In this document: piece after piece, positions 1-6,155 of the stretch
Layout of the letters: the number at the start of each line of letters is the position of its first letter
How positions within the stretch are numbered: position 1 is the first letter of the stretch
NCBI GenBank assembly: GCA_027488265.1
Contig: JAIYCA010000050.1
Coordinates: forward strand, 1-12,307
Source of the DNA: Planctomycetaceae bacterium
Lineage (GTDB): Bacteria > Planctomycetota > Phycisphaerae > Phycisphaerales > SM1A02
Direction of reading: 5' to 3'
Length of the DNA stretch: 12,307 nt
Position numbers and translations under genes: made by a program
The notes under the pieces: model-generated
Told to the model about the DNA's origin: nothing
Seen by the model: only the letters and a program-made list of their open reading frames with translations
Database searches by the model: none

Positions 1-107
1 GTTCGCGCTCGCGACTGGCGGGCTGCTGAAGCTTCGCTTCAGGTGCCCGCTTTCGCTCGCTTTCGTCGGCACCCCTCGGAGTGAATCCTCGGGGGCCGAG
101 ATGAGTC
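1..107 (+). repeat. Two-hairpin intergenic repeat, tandem copy 1
   Basis: First of two direct copies of exactly 107 bp. It opens with a conserved flank (CGCTCGCGACTGGCGG). Hairpin 1 has outer stem GCGGGC (18-23) with GCCCGC (45-50), a 2x2 internal mismatch, inner stem CTGAAGC (26-32) with GCTTCAG (36-42), and a TTC loop. A second conserved flank (TTTCGCTCGCTTTCG) leads to hairpin 2 around GGAGTGAATCC (78-88) inside a CCCC/GGGG stem, and then the tail GAGATGAG. Positions 72-105 match 5799-5832 with one mismatch. The unit may extend left of the window. No coding function is apparent. A REP-like element or structured RNA are the alternatives. Confidence 0.85.
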
Positions 108-214
108 GTTCGCGCTCGCGACTGGCGGGCTGCTGAAGCTTCGCTTCAGGTGCCCGCTCTCGCTCGCTTTCGTCGGCCTCGCCGCGAGTGAATCGCGGCG
201 GGCCGAGATGAGTC
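108..214 (+). repeat. Two-hairpin intergenic repeat, tandem copy 2
   Basis: Second 107-bp unit, joined head to tail to the first. Hairpin 1 is identical to that of copy 1. Hairpin 2 has a rewritten stem: CGCCGCGA (180-187) pairs perfectly with TCGCGGCG (193-200) around the same GTGAA loop, and GGCC (175-178) pairs with GGCC (201-204) outside a one-base bulge. Both arms changed relative to copy 1 while pairing was kept or improved. The next bases (GTTC) repeat the start of the unit before the similarity ends, which marks the break point. Confidence 0.85.
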
Positions 215-216
215 GT

Positions 217-300
217 TCAGCGGCGACGGAGAGAGGCATCACCAGCGTGGGCAGTCGTTGCGAGGCTCGCTGCGATGATGACAGAGGTGATCTTGAGTAT
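217..300 (-). pseudogene. Remnant of an exported-protein gene (signal peptide only, ATA start)
   Basis: Read on the minus strand, AGGAG (306-310) lies 5 bases before an ATA codon (298-300). From there a 27-residue frame reads LKITSVIIAASLATTAHA, then GDASLRRR and a TGA stop at 217-219. The first part is a good Sec signal peptide with an AHA cleavage site. The good ribosome-binding site and signal peptide, the ATA in place of ATG and the immediate stop suggest a decayed gene. The arginine cluster before the stop resembles the end of the PEP-CTERM-like protein at 524-1159, so an internal deletion joining the two ends of such a gene is possible. A functional short peptide with a rare ATA start cannot be excluded. 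I see nothing else coding between 301 and 440. Confidence 0.4.
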
Positions 301-440
301 GGAGACTCCTGAGTGTTCGTGGACGGGATGGCTGATCGCACAGATAGCCTTGTCCAACCACCTGGGCGCAAAGCGGGCGTCGAGCGTGTCACGGTTTCTC
401 AAGAATCTGTCCAATTGACGCGGTGATGAGCAAAAGGAAC

Positions 441-471
441 GAAGACGCCCTGCGATGTGCAGGGCGTCTTC
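441..471 (-). terminator. Rho-independent terminator of the 524-1159 gene
   Basis: GAAGACGCCCTGC (441-453) pairs perfectly over 13 bp with GCAGGGCGTCTTC (459-471) around a 5-base loop. On the minus strand it is followed by a T-rich stretch (GTTCCTTTT), as expected for an intrinsic terminator. It lies 52 bp beyond the stop of the PEP-CTERM-like gene. Confidence 0.8.
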
Positions 472-523
472 GAGATTTGAAGTGCAGAGTTGACTTCGCT
501 GCGCAGCTGGCGGCTTGTTCGCC

Positions 524-1159
524 TCAGCGACGACGACGGCCAGCGAGTCCCGCCAAGCCAAGGAGCGCGATGGCGCCCGGCGTCGGAACGGTCGTGTAAG
601 CGAGGAAGTTGCCCGCAACCGAGCCCGTACCCCAACCTGGGGTCGCTGCGTCGGAGCGCGAGAGGTGGTCGACGCCTGGGTCGTTGCCGCCGCCCGAGGT
701 GGCGATGTCGAAGTAGAACGTATCACCAGCGCTCACGCCGAGCGATGCAAGCGACATGGTCCACGTCACAGTGTTGCCGCTCACCGAGTTGGTGAGGGTG
801 CCGGTCTGGTTCCATGAGCCGCCCCAAGACCAGAACTGCGCATTGTCGCTCGGTGCATCGACCCACGAACCGAGGTAGTGCTCGATCTCGCGGCCGTTCA
901 GAGAGACAGGGCGCGCCCATCCATTCGAGGCCGTACCACCCGCCGCCGTGTCGAAATACATCATGTACTTCGTCCAACTCTGGAAGCCGCGCGTCGTCAC
1001 CGCGATGGTGAGGTTCACGCCGTCGTCCGACATGTCCACCGACTCGATGTCGAGGTTGGCGAGGCCGTTGTCGAACGTGTCAAAGGTGTTGTCGGTGTAG
1101 ATCGCAGCATTCGCGCTCGAAGCGAGAAGGCCAACAGCAAGAAGCATGCTTGCGCGCAT
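524..1159 (-). CDS. Secreted PEP-CTERM-like sorting-domain protein
   Basis: A 211-residue exported protein. Residues 1-19 (MRASMLLAVGLLASSANAA) are a Sec signal peptide with an AxA-type cleavage site. The middle (about 20-190) is Gly/Ser/Thr/Trp-rich with alternating strands, including YMMYFDT and SWGGSWNQ, and looks like an extracellular beta-sandwich. A CBM9- or DOMON-like carbohydrate-binding fold is a guess. The C-terminus has the three parts of a sorting signal: PTPGA, a hydrophobic stretch, then RRRR and the stop. In the PEP-CTERM family such tails are recognised by exosortase-type enzymes; none is encoded in this window. I chose the ATG at 1157-1159 because the signal peptide begins there and GGAG lies upstream. 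An in-frame extension to 1276 would put 39 non-signal residues ahead of it. The gene has its own leader with palindromes and its own terminator, so it is probably monocistronic. Ligand and role are unknown. Confidence 0.85.
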   Translation of the reverse strand: MRASMLLAVGLLASSANAAIYTDNTFDTFDNGLANLDIESVDMSDDGVNLTIAVTTRGFQSWTKYMMYFDTAAGGTASNGWARPVSLNGREIEHYLGSWVDAPSDNAQFWSWGGSWNQTGTLTNSVSGNTVTWTMSLASLGVSAGDTFYFDIATSGGGNDPGVDHLSRSDAATPGWGTGSVAGNFLAYTTVPTPGAIALLGLAGLAGRRRR

Positions 1160-1181
1160 CGTTTGAAACTCCAGAGGACGG

Positions 1182-1196
1182 GACCGCGTCGCGGTC
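1182..1196. promoter_or_regulatory. 15-bp palindrome in leader of the 524-1159 gene
   Basis: GACCGCGTCGCGGTC is a perfect inverted repeat (7 bp arms, one central base) lying 22 bp upstream of the start codon of the PEP-CTERM-like gene. It could be an operator or a leader hairpin close to the ribosome-binding site. No regulator is encoded next to it. Confidence 0.4.
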
Positions 1197-1239
1197 AGGA
1201 AGGGAAGGGAGGGACGGGACCGAGGGACGCTGGTCAGCG

Positions 1240-1273
1240 TTCGGTCAAAGTATGGATCGAGATCTCGACCGAA
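1240..1273. promoter_or_regulatory. Nested palindromes upstream of the 524-1159 gene
   Basis: A perfect 12-bp palindrome, TCGAGATCTCGA (1257-1268), overlaps a wider inverted repeat formed by TTCGGTC (1240-1246) and GACCGAA (1267-1273). It sits about 80-115 bp upstream of the start codon, where a promoter and operator would be expected. No convincing -35/-10 pair could be assigned. The region 1160-1351 holds no other gene. Confidence 0.35.
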
Positions 1274-1351
1274 CAACTCTGAATTTGCCGAATTTTGACC
1301 ACTCTCTGAAGTGATGGCTCGGTGTGACCCCGGAATCGAGCTGATTCAGGA

Positions 1352-2890
1352 TTATCGCCCGCCCGTTTGCTGTGTGGGAGTCGCGGACCCGCGCTCCGAC
1401 GGTACCAGCGCAGAGGTTTGGCCTAGTTCTGCAGTCGCAGCAAGGCGGGCGAGCGCTCGGGTCTTCGCGTGGGTTTCCGCGACCTCGTCGGCGGGTGAAC
1501 TCTCGACGACGATCCCGCAGCCGGCGTGATACGCAACCGCTCGCACGCCGTTGGCGGATTCGGCGCCGAGTTGTGCGGTTCGAATCGCTACGTTGAGCGC
1601 CGCGTGACCCGAGCGCGCGATGAATCCGATCGCTCCGCAGTAGAACCCGCGCGGCGTCGGCTCGAGTTCATCGATGATTTGCATCGCTCGGACTTTCGGC
1701 GCGCCAGTGACCGAACCCGGCGGAAATGTCGCCGCGAGCAGTTCAAGCCAATCGACCTGTGGCGCGAGGCGCGCGCGGACTTCCGCGACACCGTGATGCA
1801 CAGTGACATGCGTCTCGAGGACGCGCGCGGTCGTCACTTCCACCGAACCGATTTCCGCGACGCGGCCGAGGTCGTTCCGCATCAAGTCGACGATCATCGC
1901 GAGTTCGGCGGCGTCTTTGTCGCTCTCGAGGAGTTCGCGTGGATCGGTCGAGGTCGGGCGCGTGCCCTTGATCGGTCGCGTGACGATGGTTCCATCAGGG
2001 AAGACGCGAAGGAAACTCTCGGGGCTCATCGAAACGAGCTTGCCGTCGTTGGGAAGATCGATCGCGGCGCCGAACCAAGCGTTGTTCGCGCGGATCGCCG
2101 CATGCGCAAATCGACGCGGGCAGCCACGGAATTCCGCCGAAAAGCGGCGCGCGATGTTCGCTTGGAACGCATCACCCGCGCGGATGTACTCGACGGTGCG
2201 TGCGACATTGGCGGCAAAGCCAGCGTCGCTTGGCTCGCATGACAGCGCGGAAAGCTCCCACGCGCGATCGCTCAGCGAAGGCGGGGCGGGGGATGGAGCA
2301 TTCGGCGCGAGATCCACGAGTTTCGGCGGCGATCCGACGGCCGACAGTGTCCTAGACGCGTGATCGAAGATCCACGCGTCTTCACACCAATGAAGCACCG
2401 CGAGTGGGGCGTCGTGCGGCAGCCGAGCAGGTGCGGCGGGTTCGAACACCGAACCCAAGCCGTAGCCGAGGGCCACAATCCAGCCACCATCGAAGGGCGA
2501 CGTTCGCGCAGCTTGCTCATTGGACGCGGTGCTCGCCGCGAGCGGGAGACTGGCACCGGATGTACCGCTACGTGGAGTTCGAGCGAGCGCGCCCGCAAGG
2601 ATCGAACGCGCCTCTTCTGCCGAGGCACTCGCTGGGATCACCACCGTCTCGCGCGGCCGCGCGAAGACGCTCCAACCATTGTGGGCGCCGAGTTCGCCGC
2701 CCGAAACGAGCGCCGCCAACGGCTCGTCTTTCGGCCAACGCGCGAGCAATTCCGCCGGATGAGGGGCGGCGGAGGCATCGAGCGGGCGATGTGCGTCGGT
2801 CGAAGGCAAGGCCGCGATGGTACGGGGGCTGCGTGACGGCGCACATGGAAAGCGCAGCGCGCAACTCCGAAATCGTGCGCGTTCCGGCAT
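1352..2890 (-). CDS. pabB: Aminodeoxychorismate synthase component I (PabB)
   Basis: A 512-residue chorismate-binding enzyme. With a glutaminase partner (PabA) it turns chorismate and ammonia into 4-amino-4-deoxychorismate, the precursor of p-aminobenzoate and folate, in the cytoplasm. The C-terminal half carries the family motifs in order: GDAFQANIARRF (239-250), SPES (289-292), PIKGT (306-310), VDLMRNDLGR (334-343), PPGSVTGAPK (390-399) and AGCGIVVESS near 456. The lysine in PIKGT (Lys308) is the PabB signature; anthranilate synthase TrpE has alanine there. The N-terminal half is more divergent and Ala/Pro-rich. The ATG at 2888-2890 is preceded by AAGGA five bases upstream; an extension to 2962 would run into the divergent promoter region. 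No pabA or pabC lies nearby. It is divergent to the PPDK gene with 78 bp between. Confidence 0.9.
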   Translation of the reverse strand: MPERARFRSCALRFPCAPSRSPRTIAALPSTDAHRPLDASAAPHPAELLARWPKDEPLAALVSGGELGAHNGWSVFARPRETVVIPASASAEEARSILAGALARTPRSGTSGASLPLAASTASNEQAARTSPFDGGWIVALGYGLGSVFEPAAPARLPHDAPLAVLHWCEDAWIFDHASRTLSAVGSPPKLVDLAPNAPSPAPPSLSDRAWELSALSCEPSDAGFAANVARTVEYIRAGDAFQANIARRFSAEFRGCPRRFAHAAIRANNAWFGAAIDLPNDGKLVSMSPESFLRVFPDGTIVTRPIKGTRPTSTDPRELLESDKDAAELAMIVDLMRNDLGRVAEIGSVEVTTARVLETHVTVHHGVAEVRARLAPQVDWLELLAATFPPGSVTGAPKVRAMQIIDELEPTPRGFYCGAIGFIARSGHAALNVAIRTAQLGAESANGVRAVAYHAGCGIVVESSPADEVAETHAKTRALARLAATAELGQTSALVPSERGSATPTQQTGGR

Positions 2891-2968
2891 CGCGGTCCTT
2901 CTGTACACTCCGTGATTCACCGCGGCGGGAAGACGCCGCGCACGCACACATTTTGGAATCACACACCA
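2891..2968. promoter_or_regulatory. Divergent pabB / ppdK intergenic promoter region
   Basis: The 78 bp between two divergent start codons must hold both promoters. On the plus strand TACACT (2904-2909) is a possible -10 box; no clear -35 is seen. A hairpin, CGCGGCG (2921-2927) with CGCCGCG (2934-2940), lies downstream of it in what would be the ppdK leader, 28 bp before the ATG. The only Shine-Dalgarno candidate for ppdK is a weak GGA at 2955-2957. Confidence 0.4.
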
Positions 2969-5755
2969 ATGGCGAGCAAGAAGAAGGCGAAGCCCGCGAA
3001 GAAGGGCAAGGCCAGCAAGTCAAAGTCGTCGAGCAAACCCAACAAGGCCGCGAAGTCGGCAAAGTCCAGCAGCGCGAAGAAGGTCGGCAAGAACGTCGGC
3101 AAGATGGTCTTCTACTTCGGTGAAACGAAGTGCGAAGGTCACGCTGGTCAGAAGATGCTCCTTGGCGGCAAGGGCGCGAATCTCGCCGACATGGTCTCGA
3201 TCGGCCTGCCGGTTCCGCCCTGTTTCACCATCACCACCGACACCTGCGCCGCGTACTACGACTGCGGCGGCAAGTTGCCGAAGGGCTTGATGGATGATGT
3301 CCAGAAGAACATCAAGATGTTGGAGAAGGAACTCGGCAAGAAGTTCGGCTCCGACACGAATCCGTTGCTCGTTTCCGTGCGCTCTGGCGCTGCGGTTTCG
3401 ATGCCCGGCATGATGGACACCGTCCTCAACCTCGGCCTCACCGATAAGGCGGTCGAAGGTCTCGCGAAGGGCACGGGCAACCGCCGCTTCGCGTTCGACG
3501 CGTATCGCCGACTCATCAACATGTTCGGCGACGTCGTCATGGGCGTTGATCACCACAAGTTCGAGCACGCCTTCAGCGCGATCAAGACGAAGTACGGCGT
3601 GAAGGAAGACACGCACGTGCCGACTGAAGGTCTCGAAGAACTCGTGGCCGAATACAAGAAGGTCTATAAGGATCAAGTTGGCGCGGATTTCCCGCAAGAT
3701 CCGATGCTGCAACTCGAGCACGCCATCAAGGCTGTGTTCAGTTCGTGGAACGGTGAGCGCGCGATTGAGTACCGCCGCATTCAAGAGATTCGCGGCCTCA
3801 ACGGCACCGCGGTCAACGTGCAGGCGATGGCCTACGGAAACATGGGCGAAACGTCGGGTACGGGTGTGGCGTTCACGCGCGACAACACGACCGGCGAGAA
3901 CGTCTTCTACGGCGAATTCCTCGTGAACGCGCAGGGTGAAGACGTCGTCGCGGGTATCCGTACGCCTGAGCCAATCGCGATGATGGAGCAGCGCTTCCCG
4001 AAGGCGTACGCCCATCTCATGAAGGTGCGCGCGAAGCTCGAGAAGCACTACAAGGACATGCAGGACATCGAGTTCACCGTTGAAAACGGCAAACTCTTCA
4101 TGCTGCAAACCCGCACAGGAAAGCGCACGGCGCAAGCCGCAGTTCGCATCGCTGTTGAAATGGTGAAGGAGAAGTTGATCGACGAGAAGACTGCGCTCAA
4201 GCGCATTCCTGCGAGCGATCTCACGCAACTCCTGCTTCCGTACTTCGCGGCTTCAGACAAGAAGGCCTCTGAAGTCGTCACGAAGGGCATTGGTGCTTCA
4301 CCAGGTGCAGCAACGGGCAAGCTCGCGTTCACCGCAGCAGAAGCCGTTGAGCGCGCGAAGAATGGCGAGAAGGTGCTCCTCGTCCGCAAGGAAACGAGCC
4401 CTGAAGACGTCGCTGGCATGCACAGCGCCGATGGCATTCTCACGTCGACCGGCGGCAAGACGAGCCACGCGGCCGTTGTTGCAGTTGGTTGGGGTAAGTG
4501 CTGCGTCGTCGGCGCAGGCGAACTTTCGATCGACGAAAAGGCTGGAAAGCTCTTCGTCAACGGTCGCACCTTCGGTCGCAACGACGTCCTTTCGATCGAC
4601 GGCTCGACTGGCGAAGTCATGGTCGGTTCGGTCACGCGCACGGTGCCAGACAAGCCATCGGGCGAGTTCGCGAAGATCATGGATTGGTCGACGAAGTACG
4701 CGTCGATGAAGGTCCGCACGAACGCCGACAGCCCAGAAGATGCGCGTCGCGCGCGTGATTTCGGCGCGGTTGGCATTGGTCTTTGCCGCACCGAACACAT
4801 GTTCTTCGGCGGCGACCGCACGGCGGCGATTCGCGAGATGATCCTTTCGGAAACGACCGAAGCGCGCGAGAAGGCGCTTGCGAAGTTGCTGCCGTTCCAA
4901 CGCGCAGACTTCCACGGCATCTTCACGGCGATGGATGGCCTGCCCGTCACGGTGCGCCTCCTCGATCCGCCGCTCCACGAGTTCGTTCCGCACGAGGAAG
5001 CGCAACAGCGCGAACTCGCGAAGGAAATGGGCCTGTCGCTCGAGCAAGTGCAGCGTCGCGTGAAGCAGCTGCATGAAGCGAACCCGATGCTCGGTCACCG
5101 CGGCTGCCGTCTCTCGATCACGTATCCAGAGATTCTCCGCATGCAGATTCGTGCGATCGTTGAAGCAGCGATCGACTGCCGCGCGAAGAAGATCGACGCG
5201 CGTCCCGAGATCATGCACCCGCTCGTCGGCACGAAGAAGGAGCTCGCGCTGCTTCGCAAGTGGACCGAAGAGACGATCGCGCAGGTTTGCTCGGAACGCG
5301 GTGTCAAGATGAGCGGCAAGAACGGCCTCGAGATTCCGATCGGCACGATGATCGAAATCCCGCGCGCTGCCGTGACCGCCGACGAAATCGGCGAATGCGC
5401 CGACTTCTTCTCGTTCGGTACGAACGACCTCACGCAGATGACCTTCGGTTACAGCCGCGACGACATCGGTTCGTTCCTCCCGGCGTACCTCGAGAAGGGC
5501 ATGCTTGAGAAGGATCCGTTCCAGTCGATCGATACGGTCGGCGTGGGCGGCCTCGTCAAGATGGCGTGCGAGAAGGGACGCGCGGTCGCGAAGGCCGAGA
5601 AGAAGGCGTTCAAGCTCGGCGTCTGCTGCGAACACGGCGGCGACCCATCGTCGATCGCGTTCTTCCAGAAGTGCGGCCTCGATTACGTCAGCTGCTCGCC
5701 GTTCCGCGTGCCGGTTGCCCGTCTTGCGGCAGCGCAAGCGGCGATTGCAGATTGA
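2969..5755 (+). CDS. ppdK: Pyruvate, phosphate dikinase (PPDK)
   Basis: A 928-residue enzyme that interconverts pyruvate + ATP + phosphate with phosphoenolpyruvate + AMP + pyrophosphate, a cytoplasmic link between glycolysis and gluconeogenesis. The ATP-grasp domain shows GGKGANLADM and VSVRSGAAVSMPGMMDTV. The central phosphohistidine domain shows GGKTSHAAVV with His500, and the C-terminal PEP/pyruvate barrel shows FSFGTNDLTQMTFGYSRDD, then GVCCEHGGDP with Cys886, and DYVSCSPFRVPVARLAAAQ. Taking off 45 residues places His500 at the classical His455. Those first 45 residues are a Lys/Ser/Ala-rich tail absent from standard PPDKs; the family-like sequence begins at Met46 (3104). I keep the ATG at 2969 because the tail is one open frame and Met46 has no well-spaced ribosome-binding site. 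A frame extension to 2912 has no support. Near the two active residues, GGMTSH is GGKTSH and CGEH is CCEH. A terminator follows at 5885-5915. Confidence 0.95.
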   Translation: MASKKKAKPAKKGKASKSKSSSKPNKAAKSAKSSSAKKVGKNVGKMVFYFGETKCEGHAGQKMLLGGKGANLADMVSIGLPVPPCFTITTDTCAAYYDCGGKLPKGLMDDVQKNIKMLEKELGKKFGSDTNPLLVSVRSGAAVSMPGMMDTVLNLGLTDKAVEGLAKGTGNRRFAFDAYRRLINMFGDVVMGVDHHKFEHAFSAIKTKYGVKEDTHVPTEGLEELVAEYKKVYKDQVGADFPQDPMLQLEHAIKAVFSSWNGERAIEYRRIQEIRGLNGTAVNVQAMAYGNMGETSGTGVAFTRDNTTGENVFYGEFLVNAQGEDVVAGIRTPEPIAMMEQRFPKAYAHLMKVRAKLEKHYKDMQDIEFTVENGKLFMLQTRTGKRTAQAAVRIAVEMVKEKLIDEKTALKRIPASDLTQLLLPYFAASDKKASEVVTKGIGASPGAATGKLAFTAAEAVERAKNGEKVLLVRKETSPEDVAGMHSADGILTSTGGKTSHAAVVAVGWGKCCVVGAGELSIDEKAGKLFVNGRTFGRNDVLSIDGSTGEVMVGSVTRTVPDKPSGEFAKIMDWSTKYASMKVRTNADSPEDARRARDFGAVGIGLCRTEHMFFGGDRTAAIREMILSETTEAREKALAKLLPFQRADFHGIFTAMDGLPVTVRLLDPPLHEFVPHEEAQQRELAKEMGLSLEQVQRRVKQLHEANPMLGHRGCRLSITYPEILRMQIRAIVEAAIDCRAKKIDARPEIMHPLVGTKKELALLRKWTEETIAQVCSERGVKMSGKNGLEIPIGTMIEIPRAAVTADEIGECADFFSFGTNDLTQMTFGYSRDDIGSFLPAYLEKGMLEKDPFQSIDTVGVGGLVKMACEKGRAVAKAEKKAFKLGVCCEHGGDPSSIAFFQKCGLDYVSCSPFRVPVARLAAAQAAIAD

Positions 5756-5763
5756 GCGCTCGA

Positions 5764-5832
5764 GCGCGGCTCTTGCCGCGCCCTCGCTCTGGCCAGCTCC
5801 CCTCGGAGTGAATCCTCGGGGGCTGAGATGAG
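5764..5832 (+). repeat. Two-hairpin intergenic element after ppdK
   Basis: Nine bases after the ppdK stop. Hairpin 1 is GCGCGGC (5764-5770) with GCCGCGC (5775-5781), loop TCTT. A spacer containing CTCGCTCTGG follows, then hairpin 2 with GGAGTGAATCC (5805-5815) in a CCCC/GGGG frame, and the tail GAGATGAG. Positions 5799-5832 equal 72-105 with one mismatch, so this is a member of the same family as 1-214 with a different, shorter first hairpin. Confidence 0.75.
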
Positions 5833-5840
5833 ATGTGGCG

Positions 5841-5863
5841 GAGCCGCCGCAGCGGCGACCGCA
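5841..5863 (+). repeat. GC-rich short repeat, copy A
   Basis: Contains GCCGCCGCAGCGGCGACCGC. The core GCCGC-A-GCGGC is a near-perfect palindrome. The same core recurs at 5932-5949 (partial), 6031-6060 and 6111-6140. Confidence 0.7.
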
Positions 5864-5884
5864 AAGATCAGGCGAAACAGAATC

Positions 5885-5915
5885 ACAGGCCCCTGCACAA
5901 AGTGCAGGGGCCTGT
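5885..5915 (+). terminator. Strong rho-independent terminator downstream of ppdK
   Basis: ACAGGCCCCTGCAC (5885-5898) pairs over 14 bp with GTGCAGGGGCCTGT (5902-5915) around an AAA loop. On the plus strand TCGTTT follows. Outer arms GCGAAAC (5872-5878) and GTTTCGC (5918-5924) can extend the stem past a short internal loop. It lies 130 bp after the ppdK stop, and being symmetrical it may also stop minus-strand transcripts coming from 6156-8277. Confidence 0.75.
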
Positions 5916-5931
5916 TCGTTTCGCGCAATCA

Positions 5932-5949
5932 CCGCAGCGGCGACCGCAA
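5932..5949 (+). repeat. GC-rich short repeat, partial copy B
   Basis: CCGCAGCGGCGACCGCAA matches positions 5847 onward of copy A but lacks its left end. Confidence 0.65.
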
Positions 5950-5958
5950 GAATCAAGA

Positions 5959-6022
5959 GCGCTCGCAACTGGCGGCGGGGCGAACCTTCGGTTCGCGTCC
6001 GCCGCCTTTGCTCGCTTTGGCG
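5959..6022 (+). repeat. Hairpin-1 family member with rewritten stem
   Basis: The flanks GCGCTCGC-AACTGGCGG and TTTGCTCGCTTTGG match those of the repeats at 1-214. Between them GGCGGCGG (5971-5978) pairs with CCGCCGCC (5999-6006) and GCGAACC (5980-5986) with GGTTCGC (5990-5996), with the same TTC loop and a small internal loop in the same place. The inner stem in 1-214 is CTGAAGC/GCTTCAG, so both arms have changed in step. Confidence 0.75.
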
Positions 6023-6030
6023 TGGATTGC

Positions 6031-6060
6031 ACCAGAGGGAGCCGCCGCAGCGGCGACCGC
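6031..6060 (+). repeat. 30-bp direct repeat, copy C
   Basis: ACCAGAGGGA followed by GCCGCCGCAGCGGCGACCGC. Identical to 6111-6140, with a spacing of exactly 80 bp. Confidence 0.8.
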
Positions 6061-6080
6061 AAATCACGAACAACAACCTA

Positions 6081-6109
6081 GTGCCCTGAGGATTCACTCC
6101 GAAGGGCAC
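6081..6109 (-). repeat. GAGTGAATC-loop hairpin, inverted orientation
   Basis: GTGCCC (6081-6086) pairs with GGGCAC (6104-6109), then a 3x3 internal loop, then GGA (6090-6092) with TCC (6098-6100). Read on the minus strand the tip is GGAGTGAATCC, the same as in hairpin 2 at 78-88 and 5805-5815, but the outer stem differs. It lies 47 bp beyond the stop of the minus-strand methyltransferase gene, just as 5805-5815 lies after ppdK, so the element may mark transcript 3' ends. Confidence 0.7.
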
Positions 6110-6110
6110 C

Positions 6111-6140
6111 ACCAGAGGGAGCCGCCGCAGCGGCGACCGC
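6111..6140 (+). repeat. 30-bp direct repeat, copy D
   Basis: Identical to 6031-6060. It ends 15 bp from the methyltransferase stop. The two copies flank the hairpin at 6081-6109. Two such copies with one unique spacer are too few and too structured to be a CRISPR array. Confidence 0.8.
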
Positions 6141-6155
6141 TCAAATCACGAGCGC

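Noticed and set aside
1..214. Tandem repeats as simple terminators
   Set aside because: The stems are not followed by T tracts on either strand and the conserved flanks and tails go beyond what a terminator needs.
1352..2890. Anthranilate synthase TrpE as an alternative to PabB
   Set aside because: The PIKGT motif has the lysine typical of aminodeoxychorismate synthase rather than the alanine of TrpE, and no trp genes are nearby.
3020..4228. Long minus-strand open frame (402 codons) opposite the PPDK gene
   Set aside because: It is antisense to a clearly identified gene, is rich in Arg/Ala/His/Glu/Leu as expected from the complement of GC-rich codons, and shows no family motif.
4298..6112. 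Minus-strand open frame of 604 codons opposite the PPDK 3' half
   Set aside because: It runs antisense through PPDK and across the terminator and repeats, with an Arg/Glu/Ala-biased composition and no recognisable domain.
6031..6140. Possible CRISPR array
   Set aside because: There are only two full repeats with one spacer that is itself a hairpin of a dispersed family, and no cas genes.
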